The notes beneath the pieces are model-generated. The model was not told where the DNA came from and did not search any database. It saw only the letters and a program-made list of their open reading frames with translations. Made by a program: the position numbers and the translations under genes. Shown piece after piece: positions 1-8,844 of a stretch of DNA of 63,365 nucleotides. Origin of the DNA: Verrucomicrobia subdivision 6 bacterium (GTDB lineage: Bacteria; Verrucomicrobiota; Verrucomicrobiia; Methylacidiphilales; Verrucolacustridaceae); the NCBI GenBank assembly GCA_945874125.1, contig CAMCFB010000003.1, forward strand, positions 1 through 63,365, in the 5' to 3' direction. The stretch's first letter is position 1. Every line of letters begins with the position of its first letter.

Positions 1-1
1 G

Positions 2-1510
2 GCAGAGGGGTGTGTGGTCGAGGGGGAGTTGGGGGGAGCGGAGAGATTTCGAGGGTGGTTAGAGGAGAAGGGAATTGAGGCGGATGGGGAGGGGACTTTG
101 ATTATCAAGCGGCAGGTTGGGATTACGGGATCGGGTCGGCAATTTCTGAATGGATCGGCGGTGACGTTGGGGGTGTTAAAAGAGTTGGGGGATCGCTTGG
201 TGGACCTACACGGTCCGCACGATCACCAGACGTTGCTTTCTCCGGCGGCGCAGCGTGGGGCGCTGGACGGTTTTGCGGGTTTGGAGAAATTAGTGGGGGA
301 AGTGCGGCGGGGGTGGCGTCAGCGAAAGGAGGCGGAGGAGGCGCTGGAGGTTTTTCGGGCGAAGGTAGCGGGGGCGGATGGGGCGACGCGGGAGTTGATT
401 GATCATCAGGTGAAGGAGTTGGAGGAGGCGAAGTTAGTCGTGGGAGAGGATGAGCAGTTGGAGCGAGATCACGCGGCGGCGGGGCATGGGCGAAGGATTC
501 TGGAGTTAGCGGGGGAGGTGAGTGGCCTTTTGGAAAGCGGAGATGAGAATGTGCTGGAGAAGTTGGGGAAAGTGCAGCGAGGGTTAGTGGAGTGGGAACG
601 GCTGGATGAGGCGGCGGTGGGATTGCGGGAGAAGAATGAGATGGTGGTGGAGACCTTGCGGGAGTTGGTGCGGGAGGGGGAGCGAAGGGCAGAGGAGGTG
701 GGTTTGGATGGGGAGCGATTGGCCGCTTTGGAGGCACGACTGAATTGTGTTTTGAGTGTGCGAAAAAAATATGGGGGAAGTGTTGAGTCGGCTTTAGCAA
801 AGTTGGCGGAGCTAAAAAAACGGCAGGGGGAGTTAGCTCAGGCGGAGGGCACAGTGGCGGAGCTGGTGGCCGGGGTGAAAAAAGCGACGGAGATGTATCA
901 AGTGCTGGTGGGGAAGTTGGGGAGGGAGAGGAGAAAAGCCGCGCCGCTGTTTGCCAAAGAGGTGACGGCTCAGCTGCGGGGTCTGGGATTTCAGCAGAGT
1001 CGGTTGGAGGTGGTGTTGGAGAAGGCGGAAAGTGCTGGAGCGGAGGGTGGGGAGACGGTGGAGATGATGTTTGCGCCGAATCCAGGGGAGCCGCCGAGAC
1101 CTTTGCGGGCGATTGCCTCGAGCGGGGAGCTCGCGCGGGTGATGTTGGGTATTAAGACGGTTCTGGCGGAGCGGGATGAGGTGCCGATTTTGATTTTTGA
1201 CGAAGTGGACGCGAACGTGGGTGGGGAGACGGCCAAAGCGGTGGCGATGCGATTAGCGGGATTAGGAAAGACGCATCAGGTGCTGTGTTTGACTCATTTG
1301 CCGGCGGTGGCGGGGGCGGCGGATGCGCACTTTTGCGTGACGAAGACGGTGGAGAAGGGCCGGACTTTTGCGAGGCTGGAACGGGTGGAGGGGGAGAGTC
1401 GGGAGAAGGAGTTGAGTCGGATGCTGGGTGGGGAGGGGAAAGCGGCTCGGGCGATGGCGAGGGAGCTGATGGAGCGAGGCAAGCTGCCCTCAAAATTGAA
1501 GACCGCTTAG
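2..1510 (+). CDS. recN: DNA repair protein RecN, 5'-truncated by the window edge
   Basis: SMC-like ATPase of recombinational double-strand break repair, cytoplasmic. The reading frame is open from base 2, and the Walker A head that starts RecN lies outside the window. What remains is the Q-loop region (VDLHGPHDHQTLL), a long Glu/Arg/Leu-rich coiled coil over roughly residues 90-330, and the C-terminal ATPase half with the signature SSGELARVMLGIK, the Walker B segment LIFDEVDANVGG and the switch LCLTHLPAVA. The signature reads SSGEL where most family members have SGGEL. The 3' end converges on the next gene and shares four bases (TTAG) with its stop codon. The family call is firm. The true start is unknown; a GTG at 14 is only an internal in-frame codon. 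Confidence 0.93.
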   Translation, partial: AEGCVVEGELGGAERFRGWLEEKGIEADGEGTLIIKRQVGITGSGRQFLNGSAVTLGVLKELGDRLVDLHGPHDHQTLLSPAAQRGALDGFAGLEKLVGEVRRGWRQRKEAEEALEVFRAKVAGADGATRELIDHQVKELEEAKLVVGEDEQLERDHAAAGHGRRILELAGEVSGLLESGDENVLEKLGKVQRGLVEWERLDEAAVGLREKNEMVVETLRELVREGERRAEEVGLDGERLAALEARLNCVLSVRKKYGGSVESALAKLAELKKRQGELAQAEGTVAELVAGVKKATEMYQVLVGKLGRERRKAAPLFAKEVTAQLRGLGFQQSRLEVVLEKAESAGAEGGETVEMMFAPNPGEPPRPLRAIASSGELARVMLGIKTVLAERDEVPILIFDEVDANVGGETAKAVAMRLAGLGKTHQVLCLTHLPAVAGAADAHFCVTKTVEKGRTFARLERVEGESREKELSRMLGGEGKAARAMARELMERGKLPSKLKTA

Positions 1511-2616
1511 AAAGTAAACATGGAGGGGCGATAGGAGGGCGGGAGATTTTTTGATTGGAGGAGGGCGGAGTGGGTTTGGCCGAAAAAAGAGGGATGCGTG
1601 AGATGTTGAAAATTGCGAGTCCACTTTTCGGAAAGAGTGGGCTCGTGGCGGAGAAGGGGGGTTGCTTGGTGGGTGAGGGCGGACAGGAAAGGTAGTGGGC
1701 CGTAGCTTTGCCAGTCGCTTGATTTTCCCTCCTCGATTAACTCGGTGAAGTTGACGTGGGCGGTCAGATCTTGGTCGCCGGGGTGAGCGAGGGGGTCGGA
1801 CGAGGGAGTGTGTTGGCGGAGGGCGACGAGAGTGCCCGCGGATCGTGAGGGGGAATAAAGATCGGGGGCAAGAAAACCGTAATCGAGGGTGAGGAGGAGG
1901 CCTTGTTGGATTTTTTGGGAGAGAAGTTGCATCCATGGGGAAACGGCGGGTCGGATTTCGGCGCAGAAGTTTTCGATGGTGGGAATGGACCAGTGATGGA
2001 TTTGTTGGAGAAGTTCGGGTGAGGCGGGCTGATCGAGCCAATCGAGGTGGTCTTGCTTGAGGGTGACCCAACGTTCGTGCCACTGGCCGGAGTTGAAGCG
2101 GATGAGGCGAACGGGGAAGCTATCGATCAATTCACAGGAGAAAAAGTAGGCGGGTTCAGAGAGAGGGGGGAGAGAGGCGAGGTTGGGATGCCAGTGGATG
2201 GAGAGTTTGGGGAGGAGAGGGTCGAGGGTGACTTTTTGTTTTTGGGCAAGTGCGGGAGAGGGTTCGATCAGGTGAAGGTGAAGGGAGGAGAGGAGATGAG
2301 GGTGGCTTTGCGAGAGAGCGGAGAGGATATCGAGGGCGAGGTGTCCGCGGTCAGCTCCTTGTTCGACGAGATGAAGAGTGGGGGGGGAGTTAAGAGAGGA
2401 GTGAAGTTCGGTAATTTGAAGGGCGAGGAGTTGGCCGAGAACATGACCAGGGGAAACGGGGGTCAGGAAATCTCCTTGAGCTCCCGGGCGGGTTTGGCCT
2501 GAGGCGTAGTAGCCTATGTCTGGCTGATAAAGAGATATTTGCATAAACTCATCAAATCGCATAGGTCCACTGAGATGGATTTTTTTGGAGATAAGTGCGG
2601 TCATGGGGTGAGGCAC
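1507..2616 (-). CDS. MidA/NDUFAF7-family SAM-dependent methyltransferase
   Basis: About 369 residues. The layout matches the MidA (Methyltransf_28, NDUFAF7-like) family: N-terminal MRFDEFMQISLYQPDIGYYA, a GDFLTPVSPGHVLGQ block corresponding to the family's GDFxTxPExxxxFG motif but with the Pro-Glu replaced, and an SAM-site segment LHLVEQGADRGHLALDIL. The eukaryotic relative methylates an arginine of a complex I subunit. The bacterial substrate is not established, so protein arginine methylation is only a possibility. The protein is unusually rich in Pro, Ser, His and Leu because the coding strand is the C-rich one. Its stop overlaps the recN stop by four bases. Confidence 0.8.
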   Translation of the reverse strand: MPHPMTALISKKIHLSGPMRFDEFMQISLYQPDIGYYASGQTRPGAQGDFLTPVSPGHVLGQLLALQITELHSSLNSPPTLHLVEQGADRGHLALDILSALSQSHPHLLSSLHLHLIEPSPALAQKQKVTLDPLLPKLSIHWHPNLASLPPLSEPAYFFSCELIDSFPVRLIRFNSGQWHERWVTLKQDHLDWLDQPASPELLQQIHHWSIPTIENFCAEIRPAVSPWMQLLSQKIQQGLLLTLDYGFLAPDLYSPSRSAGTLVALRQHTPSSDPLAHPGDQDLTAHVNFTELIEEGKSSDWQSYGPLPFLSALTHQATPLLRHEPTLSEKWTRNFQHLTHPSFFGQTHSALLQSKNLPPSYRPSMFTF

Positions 2617-2693
2617 GATGGGAGGATAGTAGGGAGTATTTGAAGGAGCGAGATTGACGAGTGTGCGATGGGAATTACTTTGGGCGTGTGCGA

Positions 2694-3560
2694 ATGAAGT
2701 GGAGCGCCTTGTTTGCTTTTGCCCTAGCTGGGTTGGGGTGGGCGCAGCAATTTGAGGGGGAGACTCCCGCGTCGGTCCAAGATTTGCCGAACGCGAAGGC
2801 CGCGGTGCAAGTCCCCGGTCTGGAGGGGGAGAATCCTAAGGCGGATCTTTCGGGAATGGAGCCAAGTCCGACAAGCTCGATTCCTCAACCGCGTCCTCCC
2901 ATGGCGGATCCGGCAAAGACGGACTCGAAGGATTGGGGTGAGGATATGAAAAAGTTGCAAGAGGCGGCCAAAAAGAAGCAGGAGGAGGCCGCTGCCTTAG
3001 AGGAGCAAAAAGTGAAAGAGGAGAAAGAAAAGCTAGCGTTGGAGAAAAAAGAAAAAGCCAACCAGAAAAAAGAGGGTGATTTGATGCAAAATCCCGCGGT
3101 GACGCAAAGTAGTTTGCCGGGGGTGAATGAGGTCAGTGGCAAGCAGTTGCCGCCGGTGACAGGCTTGGATGGGGTGAAGCCGCGTTCGATGAGTTCCGGA
3201 GACGGACGAGTGGAGCCTGCTTTCAATTCTTTTACAGGTCCCAAAGACAGCGGCCCGTTGGGAAAAGATTATCAATCTGGGGCTCGGCCGATCATGCCTC
3301 CGGGTGGTGCCTATGATGCGAGATTGAGTGCGGCGGGTCAGGCGCCCGAAGCTCCCTCGGGAGCTTACAAAAGGATTTCACAAGATCCTTACTCTGTTCC
3401 TCCGGGCAGCGAAAAGAAGGTGACCGCGCAGGCGAAGCCGAATTCTCTCACCAATCAGCCCGAGATCAAAAAGGACGTTGGGGCAGTACCCCCGGCGGGA
3501 TACTCCCCATACGACAACTTGTTTAACGTCCCCAATCCGCGGACTCCGCCTCGGTTTTAG
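2694..3560 (+). CDS. Secreted Pro/Lys/Glu-rich coiled-coil protein, unknown function
   Basis: About 288 residues from ATG 2694, chosen because it begins a clean signal peptide ([19 protein letters not shown], likely cleavage after the AQ region). A GTG at 2661, 12 nt after a GAAGGAG stretch, would add eleven residues before the signal and is less likely. The mature protein is low complexity: a Pro/Ser-rich stretch, a highly charged Lys/Glu/Ala helix (residues about 85-125, probably coiled coil), then Gly/Pro/Ser-rich segments. No enzyme motif is seen. The 3' end converges on ahcY and shares TTAG with its stop. It is probably an exported structural or envelope protein. Confidence 0.6.
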   Translation: MKWSALFAFALAGLGWAQQFEGETPASVQDLPNAKAAVQVPGLEGENPKADLSGMEPSPTSSIPQPRPPMADPAKTDSKDWGEDMKKLQEAAKKKQEEAAALEEQKVKEEKEKLALEKKEKANQKKEGDLMQNPAVTQSSLPGVNEVSGKQLPPVTGLDGVKPRSMSSGDGRVEPAFNSFTGPKDSGPLGKDYQSGARPIMPPGGAYDARLSAAGQAPEAPSGAYKRISQDPYSVPPGSEKKVTAQAKPNSLTNQPEIKKDVGAVPPAGYSPYDNLFNVPNPRTPPRF

Positions 3561-5014
3561 TACCGGTAGTGGGAGGGCTTGTAGGGTCCGCCGACGGGAA
3601 CTCCGAGGTAATCGGATTGATCCTTGGTCAGCTTGGTTAATTTCACGCCGATTTTCTCGAGGTGAAGTCGGGCGACCTCCTCGTCCAGATTTTTCGGCAG
3701 GACGTAGACGGCGGGCTTGTAGAGGGTGCGATTTTTCCACAGGTCGAGGGCAGCGAGGGTTTGGTTGGAGAAGCTCGCGCTCATGACAAAGCTGGGATGG
3801 CCGGTGGCGCATCCCAGATTGACGAGGCGACCTTCGGCCAAGAGATAGAGCTCGCGCCCATTGGCGAAGACGTATTTGTCGAGCTGGGGCTTGATGTTGA
3901 CCCGGCGAACTCCGGCGTGGGTGTTCAGCTTGTCGACTTGGATTTCGTTGTCGAAGTGGCCGATGTTGGCCACGACGGCTTGGTCTTTCATTTGGGTCAT
4001 GTGCTCCAAGGTGATGACATCCTTGTTTCCGGTCGTGGTGATATAGATGTCAGCGCGACCGAGGGTATCTTCCAGGGTGGTGACTTCAAAGCCTTCCATG
4101 GCGGCCTGGAGGGCATTGATGGGATCAATCTCAGTGACGATAACGCGAGCGCCTTGGCCGCGAAGTGACTGGGCGGAACCTTTGCCGACGTCTCCGTAGC
4201 CACAGACAACGGCGACTTTGCCTGAGATCATGACGTCGAGAGCACGATTCAATCCGTCGACGAGGGAGTGGCGGCAACCGTAGAGATTGTCGAACTTAGT
4301 TTTGGTGACCGAGTCATTCACATTGAAGGCGGGAACGAGAAGTTTCCCGATCTCTTGTAGTTTATAGAGGCGGTGAACACCCGTGGTGGTTTCCTCGGCG
4401 ACGCCTTTCCACTCTTGGACGAGGGCATGGAAAATATTGGGATGTTCCGCATGAACCTTCTTCAGAAGATTTTTGATGACCTTTTCTTCTTCGCTCGAGC
4501 TGGGGGTATTGACCCAACCATCGCCGTTTTCCAGTTCATAACCTTTGTGCAGGAAAAGGGTGACATCGCCCCCGTCATCGATGACGAGTTGGGGTCCAAG
4601 ACCTTGGGGGTTGAGGATCGCTTTCCAAGTGCAGTCCCAGTACTCCTCGAGCGTTTCCCCTTTCCAAGCGAATACGGGAATACCCGTGGCGGCGATGGCG
4701 GCGGCCGCTTGGTCTTGGGTGGAGAAGATATTGCAGCTCGCCCAGCGGACGTCGGCCCCGAGCTCGACAAATGTTTCGATTAAAACGGCAGTTTGAATCG
4801 TCATGTGAAGGGAGCCCGTGACGCGAACACCGGCGAGGGGTTTGCCCTTGGCATACTTTTCGCGGATGGACATGAGACCGGGCATTTCCTTTTCCGCGAT
4901 TTGAATTTCTTTCCGTCCGAATTCCGCCAGCGAGATATCCTTCACTTTGTATTCGGGGGCGGTTTTGGTTGCTTTGGATGGTTTAGATTTAGGTTCGAGG
5001 GTGGCAGTGGTCAT
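3557..5014 (-). CDS. ahcY: Adenosylhomocysteinase (SAH hydrolase)
   Basis: Cytoplasmic NAD-dependent enzyme that splits S-adenosylhomocysteine into adenosine and homocysteine, closing the SAM methylation cycle. It has 485 residues, at the long end of the family because of an N-terminal Lys/Thr-rich tail (residues 1-20). Clear family blocks are [16 protein letters not shown] (about 67), [13 protein letters not shown] (about 94), [13 protein letters not shown], which carries the substrate-side Lys/Asp (about 231), and the NAD fold GYGDVGKG (272-279). The C-terminal KPSHYRY is typical of the family. It starts 22 nt after metK on the same strand with an AGGAG upstream of the ATG, so the two probably form a SAM-cycle operon. 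Base composition is balanced, unlike the skewed neighbours. Confidence 0.97.
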   Translation of the reverse strand: MTTATLEPKSKPSKATKTAPEYKVKDISLAEFGRKEIQIAEKEMPGLMSIREKYAKGKPLAGVRVTGSLHMTIQTAVLIETFVELGADVRWASCNIFSTQDQAAAAIAATGIPVFAWKGETLEEYWDCTWKAILNPQGLGPQLVIDDGGDVTLFLHKGYELENGDGWVNTPSSSEEEKVIKNLLKKVHAEHPNIFHALVQEWKGVAEETTTGVHRLYKLQEIGKLLVPAFNVNDSVTKTKFDNLYGCRHSLVDGLNRALDVMISGKVAVVCGYGDVGKGSAQSLRGQGARVIVTEIDPINALQAAMEGFEVTTLEDTLGRADIYITTTGNKDVITLEHMTQMKDQAVVANIGHFDNEIQVDKLNTHAGVRRVNIKPQLDKYVFANGRELYLLAEGRLVNLGCATGHPSFVMSASFSNQTLAALDLWKNRTLYKPAVYVLPKNLDEEVARLHLEKIGVKLTKLTKDQSDYLGVPVGGPYKPSHYRY

Positions 5015-5036
5015 GGTGGGGTTCTCCTAGTTGGGG

Positions 5037-6221
5037 TTAATTGATTCCGGCGTGACGACGGAGTTCACGGACACGGTCCGTATGCTCCCACGGGGCGTAG
5101 GCCGGTTGACCCCGGTGGCCGAAGTGGCCGTAGTTGGTTGTTTTCGAGTAAATGGGCCGACGGAGACGCAGTTGGCGAATGATTTCGGCAGGTCGAAAGT
5201 CGAAAGTTTCGTGGACGGCTTTTTCGATTTTACGGAAGGGAATCTTTTCGGTGCCAAAGGTGTCCAGACAAACCGAGACAGGGTGGGGATGTCCGATGGC
5301 GTAGGCGAACTGGATCTCAACCTTATCGGCTAAGCCCGCTGCGACAATATTCTTGGCCACGTAGCGGCCCATATAGGCGGCGCTCCGGTCCACCTTGGTC
5401 GGATCTTTTCCGCTGAAAGCCCCGCCTCCGTGACGACCAGCACCTCCGTAGGTGTCGACAATGATTTTGCGACCCGTGAGCCCGCTATCACCCTCGGGGC
5501 CGCCAACGACAAATCGTCCAGTCGGGTTGACCAGGAATTCGGTTTTTCGATCCAGCATCGAAGAGGGGAGGACACGGCGGATCAGCTTTTCCACGATGAA
5601 CTTTTCAATCTGACGATGAGAAATTTTGGCTGCGTGCTGGGTGGAGACGACCACGGCGGTGATCCGGACGGGTTTGGCGTGGCGGTATTCAACGGAGACC
5701 TGGGTTTTGGCATCGGGTCGGAGCCAAGGGGCTTGGCCGGATTTGCGGATTCGACTGAGTTCTCGTCCGAGGCGGTGGGAGAACATGATAGGGGCGGGCA
5801 TGAGTTCGGGAGTTTCCCGGCAGGCGTAGCCGAACATGAGTCCTTGATCGCCGGCCCCTTGCTCAGCGGTTTTTTTGCCTGAGACACGGCGGGCATCGAC
5901 CCCTTGGGCAATATCGGGGCTTTGGCCGGTGAGAGCGTTCATAATGTGGACCCGATCGGCGTGAAAGACGTCATCGTCATGGGTGTAACCGATTTCACGG
6001 ATGGCCGATCGGATGACCTTGTCGTAGTCAAACTTGGCTCGGGTTGTGATTTCCCCCGCGACGACCACGAGATTGGATTTTACGAGAGTTTCGCAGGCAA
6101 CTCGGCTGGCGGGGTCTTGGCGCAGGCATGAGTCGAGGACGGCATCCGAAATGGTGTCGCATACCTTGTCGGGGTGGCCTTCGCCAACCGACTCGGAGGA
6201 AAAGATGAAGTTTCCGCGCAT
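5037..6221 (-). CDS. metK: S-adenosylmethionine synthetase
   Basis: Makes SAM from methionine and ATP. Family signatures are all present: [10 protein letters not shown] (ATP/Mg site) near the N terminus, [12 protein letters not shown] in the middle, and the Gly-rich loop [15 protein letters not shown] towards the C-terminal third, followed by a canonical AIGHPHPVS segment. I start at the second ATG (6221, [12 protein letters not shown]), which matches the family N terminus; an upstream in-frame ATG at 6239 would add six residues. No Shine-Dalgarno sequence and no recognisable SAM riboswitch is seen upstream. It is the first gene of a metK-ahcY pair and is divergent from an ArsR-methyltransferase fusion 81 bases away, with palindromes between them. 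Confidence 0.97.
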   Translation of the reverse strand: MRGNFIFSSESVGEGHPDKVCDTISDAVLDSCLRQDPASRVACETLVKSNLVVVAGEITTRAKFDYDKVIRSAIREIGYTHDDDVFHADRVHIMNALTGQSPDIAQGVDARRVSGKKTAEQGAGDQGLMFGYACRETPELMPAPIMFSHRLGRELSRIRKSGQAPWLRPDAKTQVSVEYRHAKPVRITAVVVSTQHAAKISHRQIEKFIVEKLIRRVLPSSMLDRKTEFLVNPTGRFVVGGPEGDSGLTGRKIIVDTYGGAGRHGGGAFSGKDPTKVDRSAAYMGRYVAKNIVAAGLADKVEIQFAYAIGHPHPVSVCLDTFGTEKIPFRKIEKAVHETFDFRPAEIIRQLRLRRPIYSKTTNYGHFGHRGQPAYAPWEHTDRVRELRRHAGIN

Positions 6222-6265
6222 TGGGATACGGTATCGCAAAAGTGTGGTTGGGCAAGAATAAATAT

Positions 6266-6280
6266 TGATATATCATGATA
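6266..6280. promoter_or_regulatory. Overlapping palindromes, candidate operator for the metK/ArsR-methyltransferase divergent promoter
   Basis: In the AT-rich gap between metK and the ArsR-type gene, two perfect 10-bp palindromes overlap: TGATATATCA at 6266-6275 and TATCATGATA at 6271-6280. AATATT and GATGATGAA flank them. ArsR-family repressors bind short AT-rich inverted repeats close to their own promoters, and one family member (SahR) controls SAM-cycle genes in Proteobacteria. The position fits an autoregulatory operator, but binding is inferred. Confidence 0.5.
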
Positions 6281-6302
6281 AGATGATGAATCTATTAGGG
6301 CG

Positions 6303-7226
6303 ATGAGTAACCGTGTGAAGCTTCTGGGGGCTTTGGCCGACCCAACTCGCCTGCGGATTTTGGCGGCGTTACGGGAGAACGAGCTTTCGGTGGCGGAGCT
6401 GCAGGAGGTTTTAGGGGTCGGGCAATCGAGAATTTCAAACCATTTATCGTTGCTCAAGTCGGTCGGGCTGTTGAGGGATCGGAGGGAGGGACAACGAGCG
6501 TACTATCGGCGGGCGGAGATGGGGCGAGAGATCTGGTCGTTGGCGGAGGGAGCGGCGGGGGAGTTGGGAACGGAGGCGCGGGATGGGGAGGCGTTGCGGC
6601 GTGTGTTGGGGCAACGGCAGGAGAAGTCGAAGCGATATTTTGATGCGGTGGCGGGGCGCTTGGGCAAAAAGTATTGTCCGGGACGCTCGTGGGAGGCGGT
6701 GGGGCGTCTGCTGCTGACCTTGGCGCCGAGGCAGGTGTATGCCGATTTAGGTGCGGGGGAGGGATTGATTTCTCAACTTCTGGCCGCTCGGGCGAAGAAG
6801 GTGATTGCGGTGGATCACTCGCCTCGAATGGTGGAGGTGGGGCGAGATTTGGCCAAGCGAAGCGGGTTAAAGAATTTGGAGTATCGGTTGGGGGACATGG
6901 ATCACCCACCCATTCGGCCTGGATCGGTGGATGTGGCCATTTTGAGTCAGGCACTGCATCACGCGGTACATCCTCCTCGAGCACTCGAGGCAGCGTGGAA
7001 AATTCTTCGGCCTGGGGGCACGCTTCTGGTTTTAGATCTGGTGGAGCATTCGTTTGAGGCCGCACGAGAGATGTATGCGGATGTGTGGCTGGGGTTTTCT
7101 CCGGCGGAGTTAGCGCGGCTGCTGCGAGAGGCAAAATTTGAAGGGGTGTCGGTTGAGGTGGTAGCCAAAGAGAAGGAGGGTCCCGGGTTTCAAACCTTGC
7201 TGGCGGTAGGAAGTAGGCCTGATTAG
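6303..7226 (+). CDS. ArsR-family regulator fused to a SAM-dependent methyltransferase
   Basis: 307 residues in two modules. Residues 1-85 form an ArsR winged helix (LADPTRLRILAALRENELSV, recognition region QSRISNHLSLLKSVGLL). Residues about 130-250 form a class I methyltransferase with the SAM loop ADLGAGEG (147-154), the acidic residue of strand 2 (VDHSPRM, D171) and a LRPGGTLLVLDL strand. No arsenic-binding Cys pair is present in the DNA-binding part. The gene is divergent from metK-ahcY across 81 bases holding overlapping palindromes. My inference is that it senses SAM or SAH with its methyltransferase domain and represses the cycle genes and itself. Whether the second domain still methylates anything cannot be told. 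Confidence 0.88.
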   Translation: MSNRVKLLGALADPTRLRILAALRENELSVAELQEVLGVGQSRISNHLSLLKSVGLLRDRREGQRAYYRRAEMGREIWSLAEGAAGELGTEARDGEALRRVLGQRQEKSKRYFDAVAGRLGKKYCPGRSWEAVGRLLLTLAPRQVYADLGAGEGLISQLLAARAKKVIAVDHSPRMVEVGRDLAKRSGLKNLEYRLGDMDHPPIRPGSVDVAILSQALHHAVHPPRALEAAWKILRPGGTLLVLDLVEHSFEAAREMYADVWLGFSPAELARLLREAKFEGVSVEVVAKEKEGPGFQTLLAVGSRPD

Positions 7227-7281
7227 GGAGGGGTGAGAAATGTTGGAATGGGTGGGAAAAAGGTGCATGATTTACCTGCCC

Positions 7282-7363
7282 GCGCTCGTGGCGAAACTGG
7301 CAGACGCGCTAGATTCAGGTTCTAGTGGGGCAACCCTTGGAGGTTCAAATCCTCTCGAGCGCA
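7282..7363 (+). tRNA. tRNA-Leu (anticodon CAG)
   Basis: The acceptor stem GCGCTCG (7282-7288) pairs with CGAGCGC (7356-7362), with discriminator A at 7363. The D arm is GGCGAAACTGGCAGACGC, the anticodon arm is TAGATTCAGGTTCTA with CAG in the loop, the long variable arm TGGGGCAACCCTT is typical of class II tRNA, and the T arm is GAGGTTCAAATCCTC. CCA is not encoded. It stands alone, upstream of the first repeat array; no integrase or duplicated tRNA 3' end is seen nearby. Confidence 0.97.
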
Positions 7364-7479
7364 AAGAATCAATCGATAGGGTTTCAACTACCGGAGGCGA
7401 TCCGCGGCTTTGCTCTCACCTTCTCTGAATCCGATTTCTAGAAGCACCTTCTAAACCATTGGCTACCAACAGCTTGTAT

Positions 7480-7676
7480 GACCTACGACCCCACGTAAGA
7501 TATTGGCAATCAGCTGTTTACATGGGGGTTTTTATGGGGTGACCTACGACCCCAATATTAAAAAACTGCCTTGTAAAGTGTTCTTATGCAACAGCTTGCA
7601 AGACCTACGACCCCACGCAAGATGTTGACAATTAGTGGTTTGCAGGGGTGTTTTTAGGTAGTGACCTACGACCCCA
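7480..7676. repeat. Repeat array 1: four GACCTACGACCCCA cores spaced exactly 61 nt
   Basis: The 14-nt core occurs without mismatch at 7480, 7541, 7602 and 7663. Each start is exactly 61 nt from the previous one. The intervening 47 nt are not random: the bases around copies 1 and 3 are homologous (CAACAGCTTG before, AAGAT-TTG-CAAT after), and so are those around copies 2 and 4, giving a 122-nt two-part unit. Read on the minus strand, the array begins inside the mqnD stop codon and runs into its 3' flank. The rest of the 7364-7665 gap holds no gene. A second array with the same core and spacing lies at 15996-16131. There are no cas genes and the spacers are related, so this is not CRISPR. Confidence 0.9.
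7517..7577. other. Imperfect hairpin centred on the second core of array 1
   Basis: TTTACA (7517-7522) pairs with TGTAAA (7572-7577), followed inward by GG/CC, then GTTTTT (7528-7533) with AAAAAC (7561-7566). At the tip TGGGGT (7535-7540) pairs perfectly with ACCCCA (7549-7554), leaving GACCTACG as an 8-nt loop. The hairpin could form in RNA of either strand or as a DNA cruciform. Its centre matches the position of the hairpin in the second array. Confidence 0.6.
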
Positions 7677-8502
7677 AGGTTGGGATTTTGGGGATGAAAC
7701 CAGATTGGTGGGCGCGGGAGAAAAATTCTTTGAGGCCAGCCCGCCCTCTTTCACCGAAATCGAGGGTTAGATCGTTGACGTACATGCCGATGAATTGGTC
7801 GGTGCGTTTTTCATCCATTCCGCGACTTAAAGGCAAGGCGTGGCGGACACCCGCTTGCCGGTGGTTAAGCGCATAGTGCACGCTTTCCCGTAAGGTTTCG
7901 GTCACGGAGGAGATCACCTCGGCGCCTAGCTTTTTTCGAACCACGTTTCCTCCAAGGGGAAGAGGTAATCCGTGGGTCTCTTTGGCCCACCAGACGCCCA
8001 AATCCTCACACAAGGTGAAGCCCTCTTCGGAGTAGGTGAGTTGACCCTCATGTATAATAATTCCAGCATCAATCCTCCCCGAGAGAATTTCCTCCTGAAT
8101 TTTATCGAAAGGAAGATTGATCGCTTGAAAAGAGCCGTGGGGGAGTCCTAAGTAAAGTTGGAGAGTGAGGTAAGCGCTGGTCAGGAGTCCGGGCACACCA
8201 ATTCTCACTTTTTTCATCGTTTCGCGGTCGATTTTTCTTTTGGCTACCAAGCAGGGACCATAGCCATCGCCAAAGCTGGCGCCGCAGGGCAAAAGCGCGT
8301 AGCTGTCCGCAATCGTGGTGTAAGCGTGAAAGGAGACGGCCGAGATGTCCAACTCCTGGGCCTGACAACGAAGATTGAGGGTCTCGATATCCTGCAAAAT
8401 ATGGGTGAATTCGTGGCCACGCAGGTTCACCAGATTTTTTGCCATGGCGTAAAACATGAACGCATCGTCCGCATCGGGGCTATGGCCCAAGGTAAGTTTC
8501 AT
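7666..8502 (-). CDS. mqnD: 1,4-dihydroxy-6-naphthoate synthase (futalosine pathway)
   Basis: Converts cyclic dehypoxanthinylfutalosine to 1,4-dihydroxy-6-naphthoate in the futalosine route to menaquinone. 278 residues, usual length. Family marks are the N-terminal GHSPDADDAFMFYAM, a periplasmic-binding-protein-like fold with SAVSFHAY and GPCLVAK, the segment IGVPGLLTSAYLTLQL, and IHEGQLTY with the conserved His. The last codons (Leu-Gly-Ser-stop) lie in the terminal copy of the 61-nt repeat, and the stop codon TAG is part of the core itself (7666-7668). The other men/mqn genes are not in the window, apart from an amidohydrolase at 58958 that might supply the aminofutalosine deaminase step. 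Confidence 0.93.
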   Translation of the reverse strand: MKLTLGHSPDADDAFMFYAMAKNLVNLRGHEFTHILQDIETLNLRCQAQELDISAVSFHAYTTIADSYALLPCGASFGDGYGPCLVAKRKIDRETMKKVRIGVPGLLTSAYLTLQLYLGLPHGSFQAINLPFDKIQEEILSGRIDAGIIIHEGQLTYSEEGFTLCEDLGVWWAKETHGLPLPLGGNVVRKKLGAEVISSVTETLRESVHYALNHRQAGVRHALPLSRGMDEKRTDQFIGMYVNDLTLDFGERGRAGLKEFFSRAHQSGFIPKIPTLGS

Positions 8503-8547
8503 GTGTCGAATGGTAGCGAGGAGGAGTAGGTGGAACGAGCCGGCAGT

Positions 8548-8772
8548 CTAGTTGTAGTCGTCTTTGGTAACGGAGGCGGCATCTCGGGATCCCAGAATCT
8601 CTGCTTGAAGGATGACGCGGGTCATAGCCTCGTCAAAGCGATAGGCGTGGCAGTTGGGACAGAGGAGAGCTTTCTTTAAGACAATGCTCCCGCAGCCCTC
8701 GCAGACTTTATAGTCCATCGGGTGATTCAAAATCTTGGCCGCGGCCGCGGCCCGGGGCGATGCTTCTCCCAT
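8548..8772 (-). CDS. Small zinc-ribbon protein, unknown function
   Basis: 74 residues. The middle carries one zinc-ribbon knuckle pair, CEGCG then CPNCH, ten residues apart (CxxC-x10-CxxC), which would hold one zinc ion. The start at 8772 gives an Ala-rich leader; an internal ATG at 8718 (MDYKVCEGCG) would give a 56-residue protein that starts at the ribbon and is equally possible. It is divergent from the DUF309 gene (72 nt between starts) and lies 45 nt upstream of mqnD on the same strand. It may be a nucleic-acid or ribosome-associated protein, but nothing specific can be claimed. Confidence 0.65.
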   Translation of the reverse strand: MGEASPRAAAAAKILNHPMDYKVCEGCGSIVLKKALLCPNCHAYRFDEAMTRVILQAEILGSRDAASVTKDDYN

Positions 8773-8844
8773 GGGCGGAAGGTAATCACCCGCAGAGGCA
8801 CGGCAAGAGCTTCGCGAAAGAAAAAAATCGGGTAGGATGAGGAG

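Noticed and set aside
6222-6302. SAM riboswitch before metK
   Set aside because: The leader is too short and lacks the multi-helix core of known SAM or SAH riboswitches; only small palindromes are present.
7240-7480. Integration site at tRNA-Leu
   Set aside because: No integrase, no duplicated tRNA 3' end and no change in gene content downstream; mqnD and clpB are core genes.
7480-7676. CRISPR array
   Set aside because: The repeated core is only 14 nt, the 47-nt spacers are related to each other in alternation, and no cas gene is in the window.
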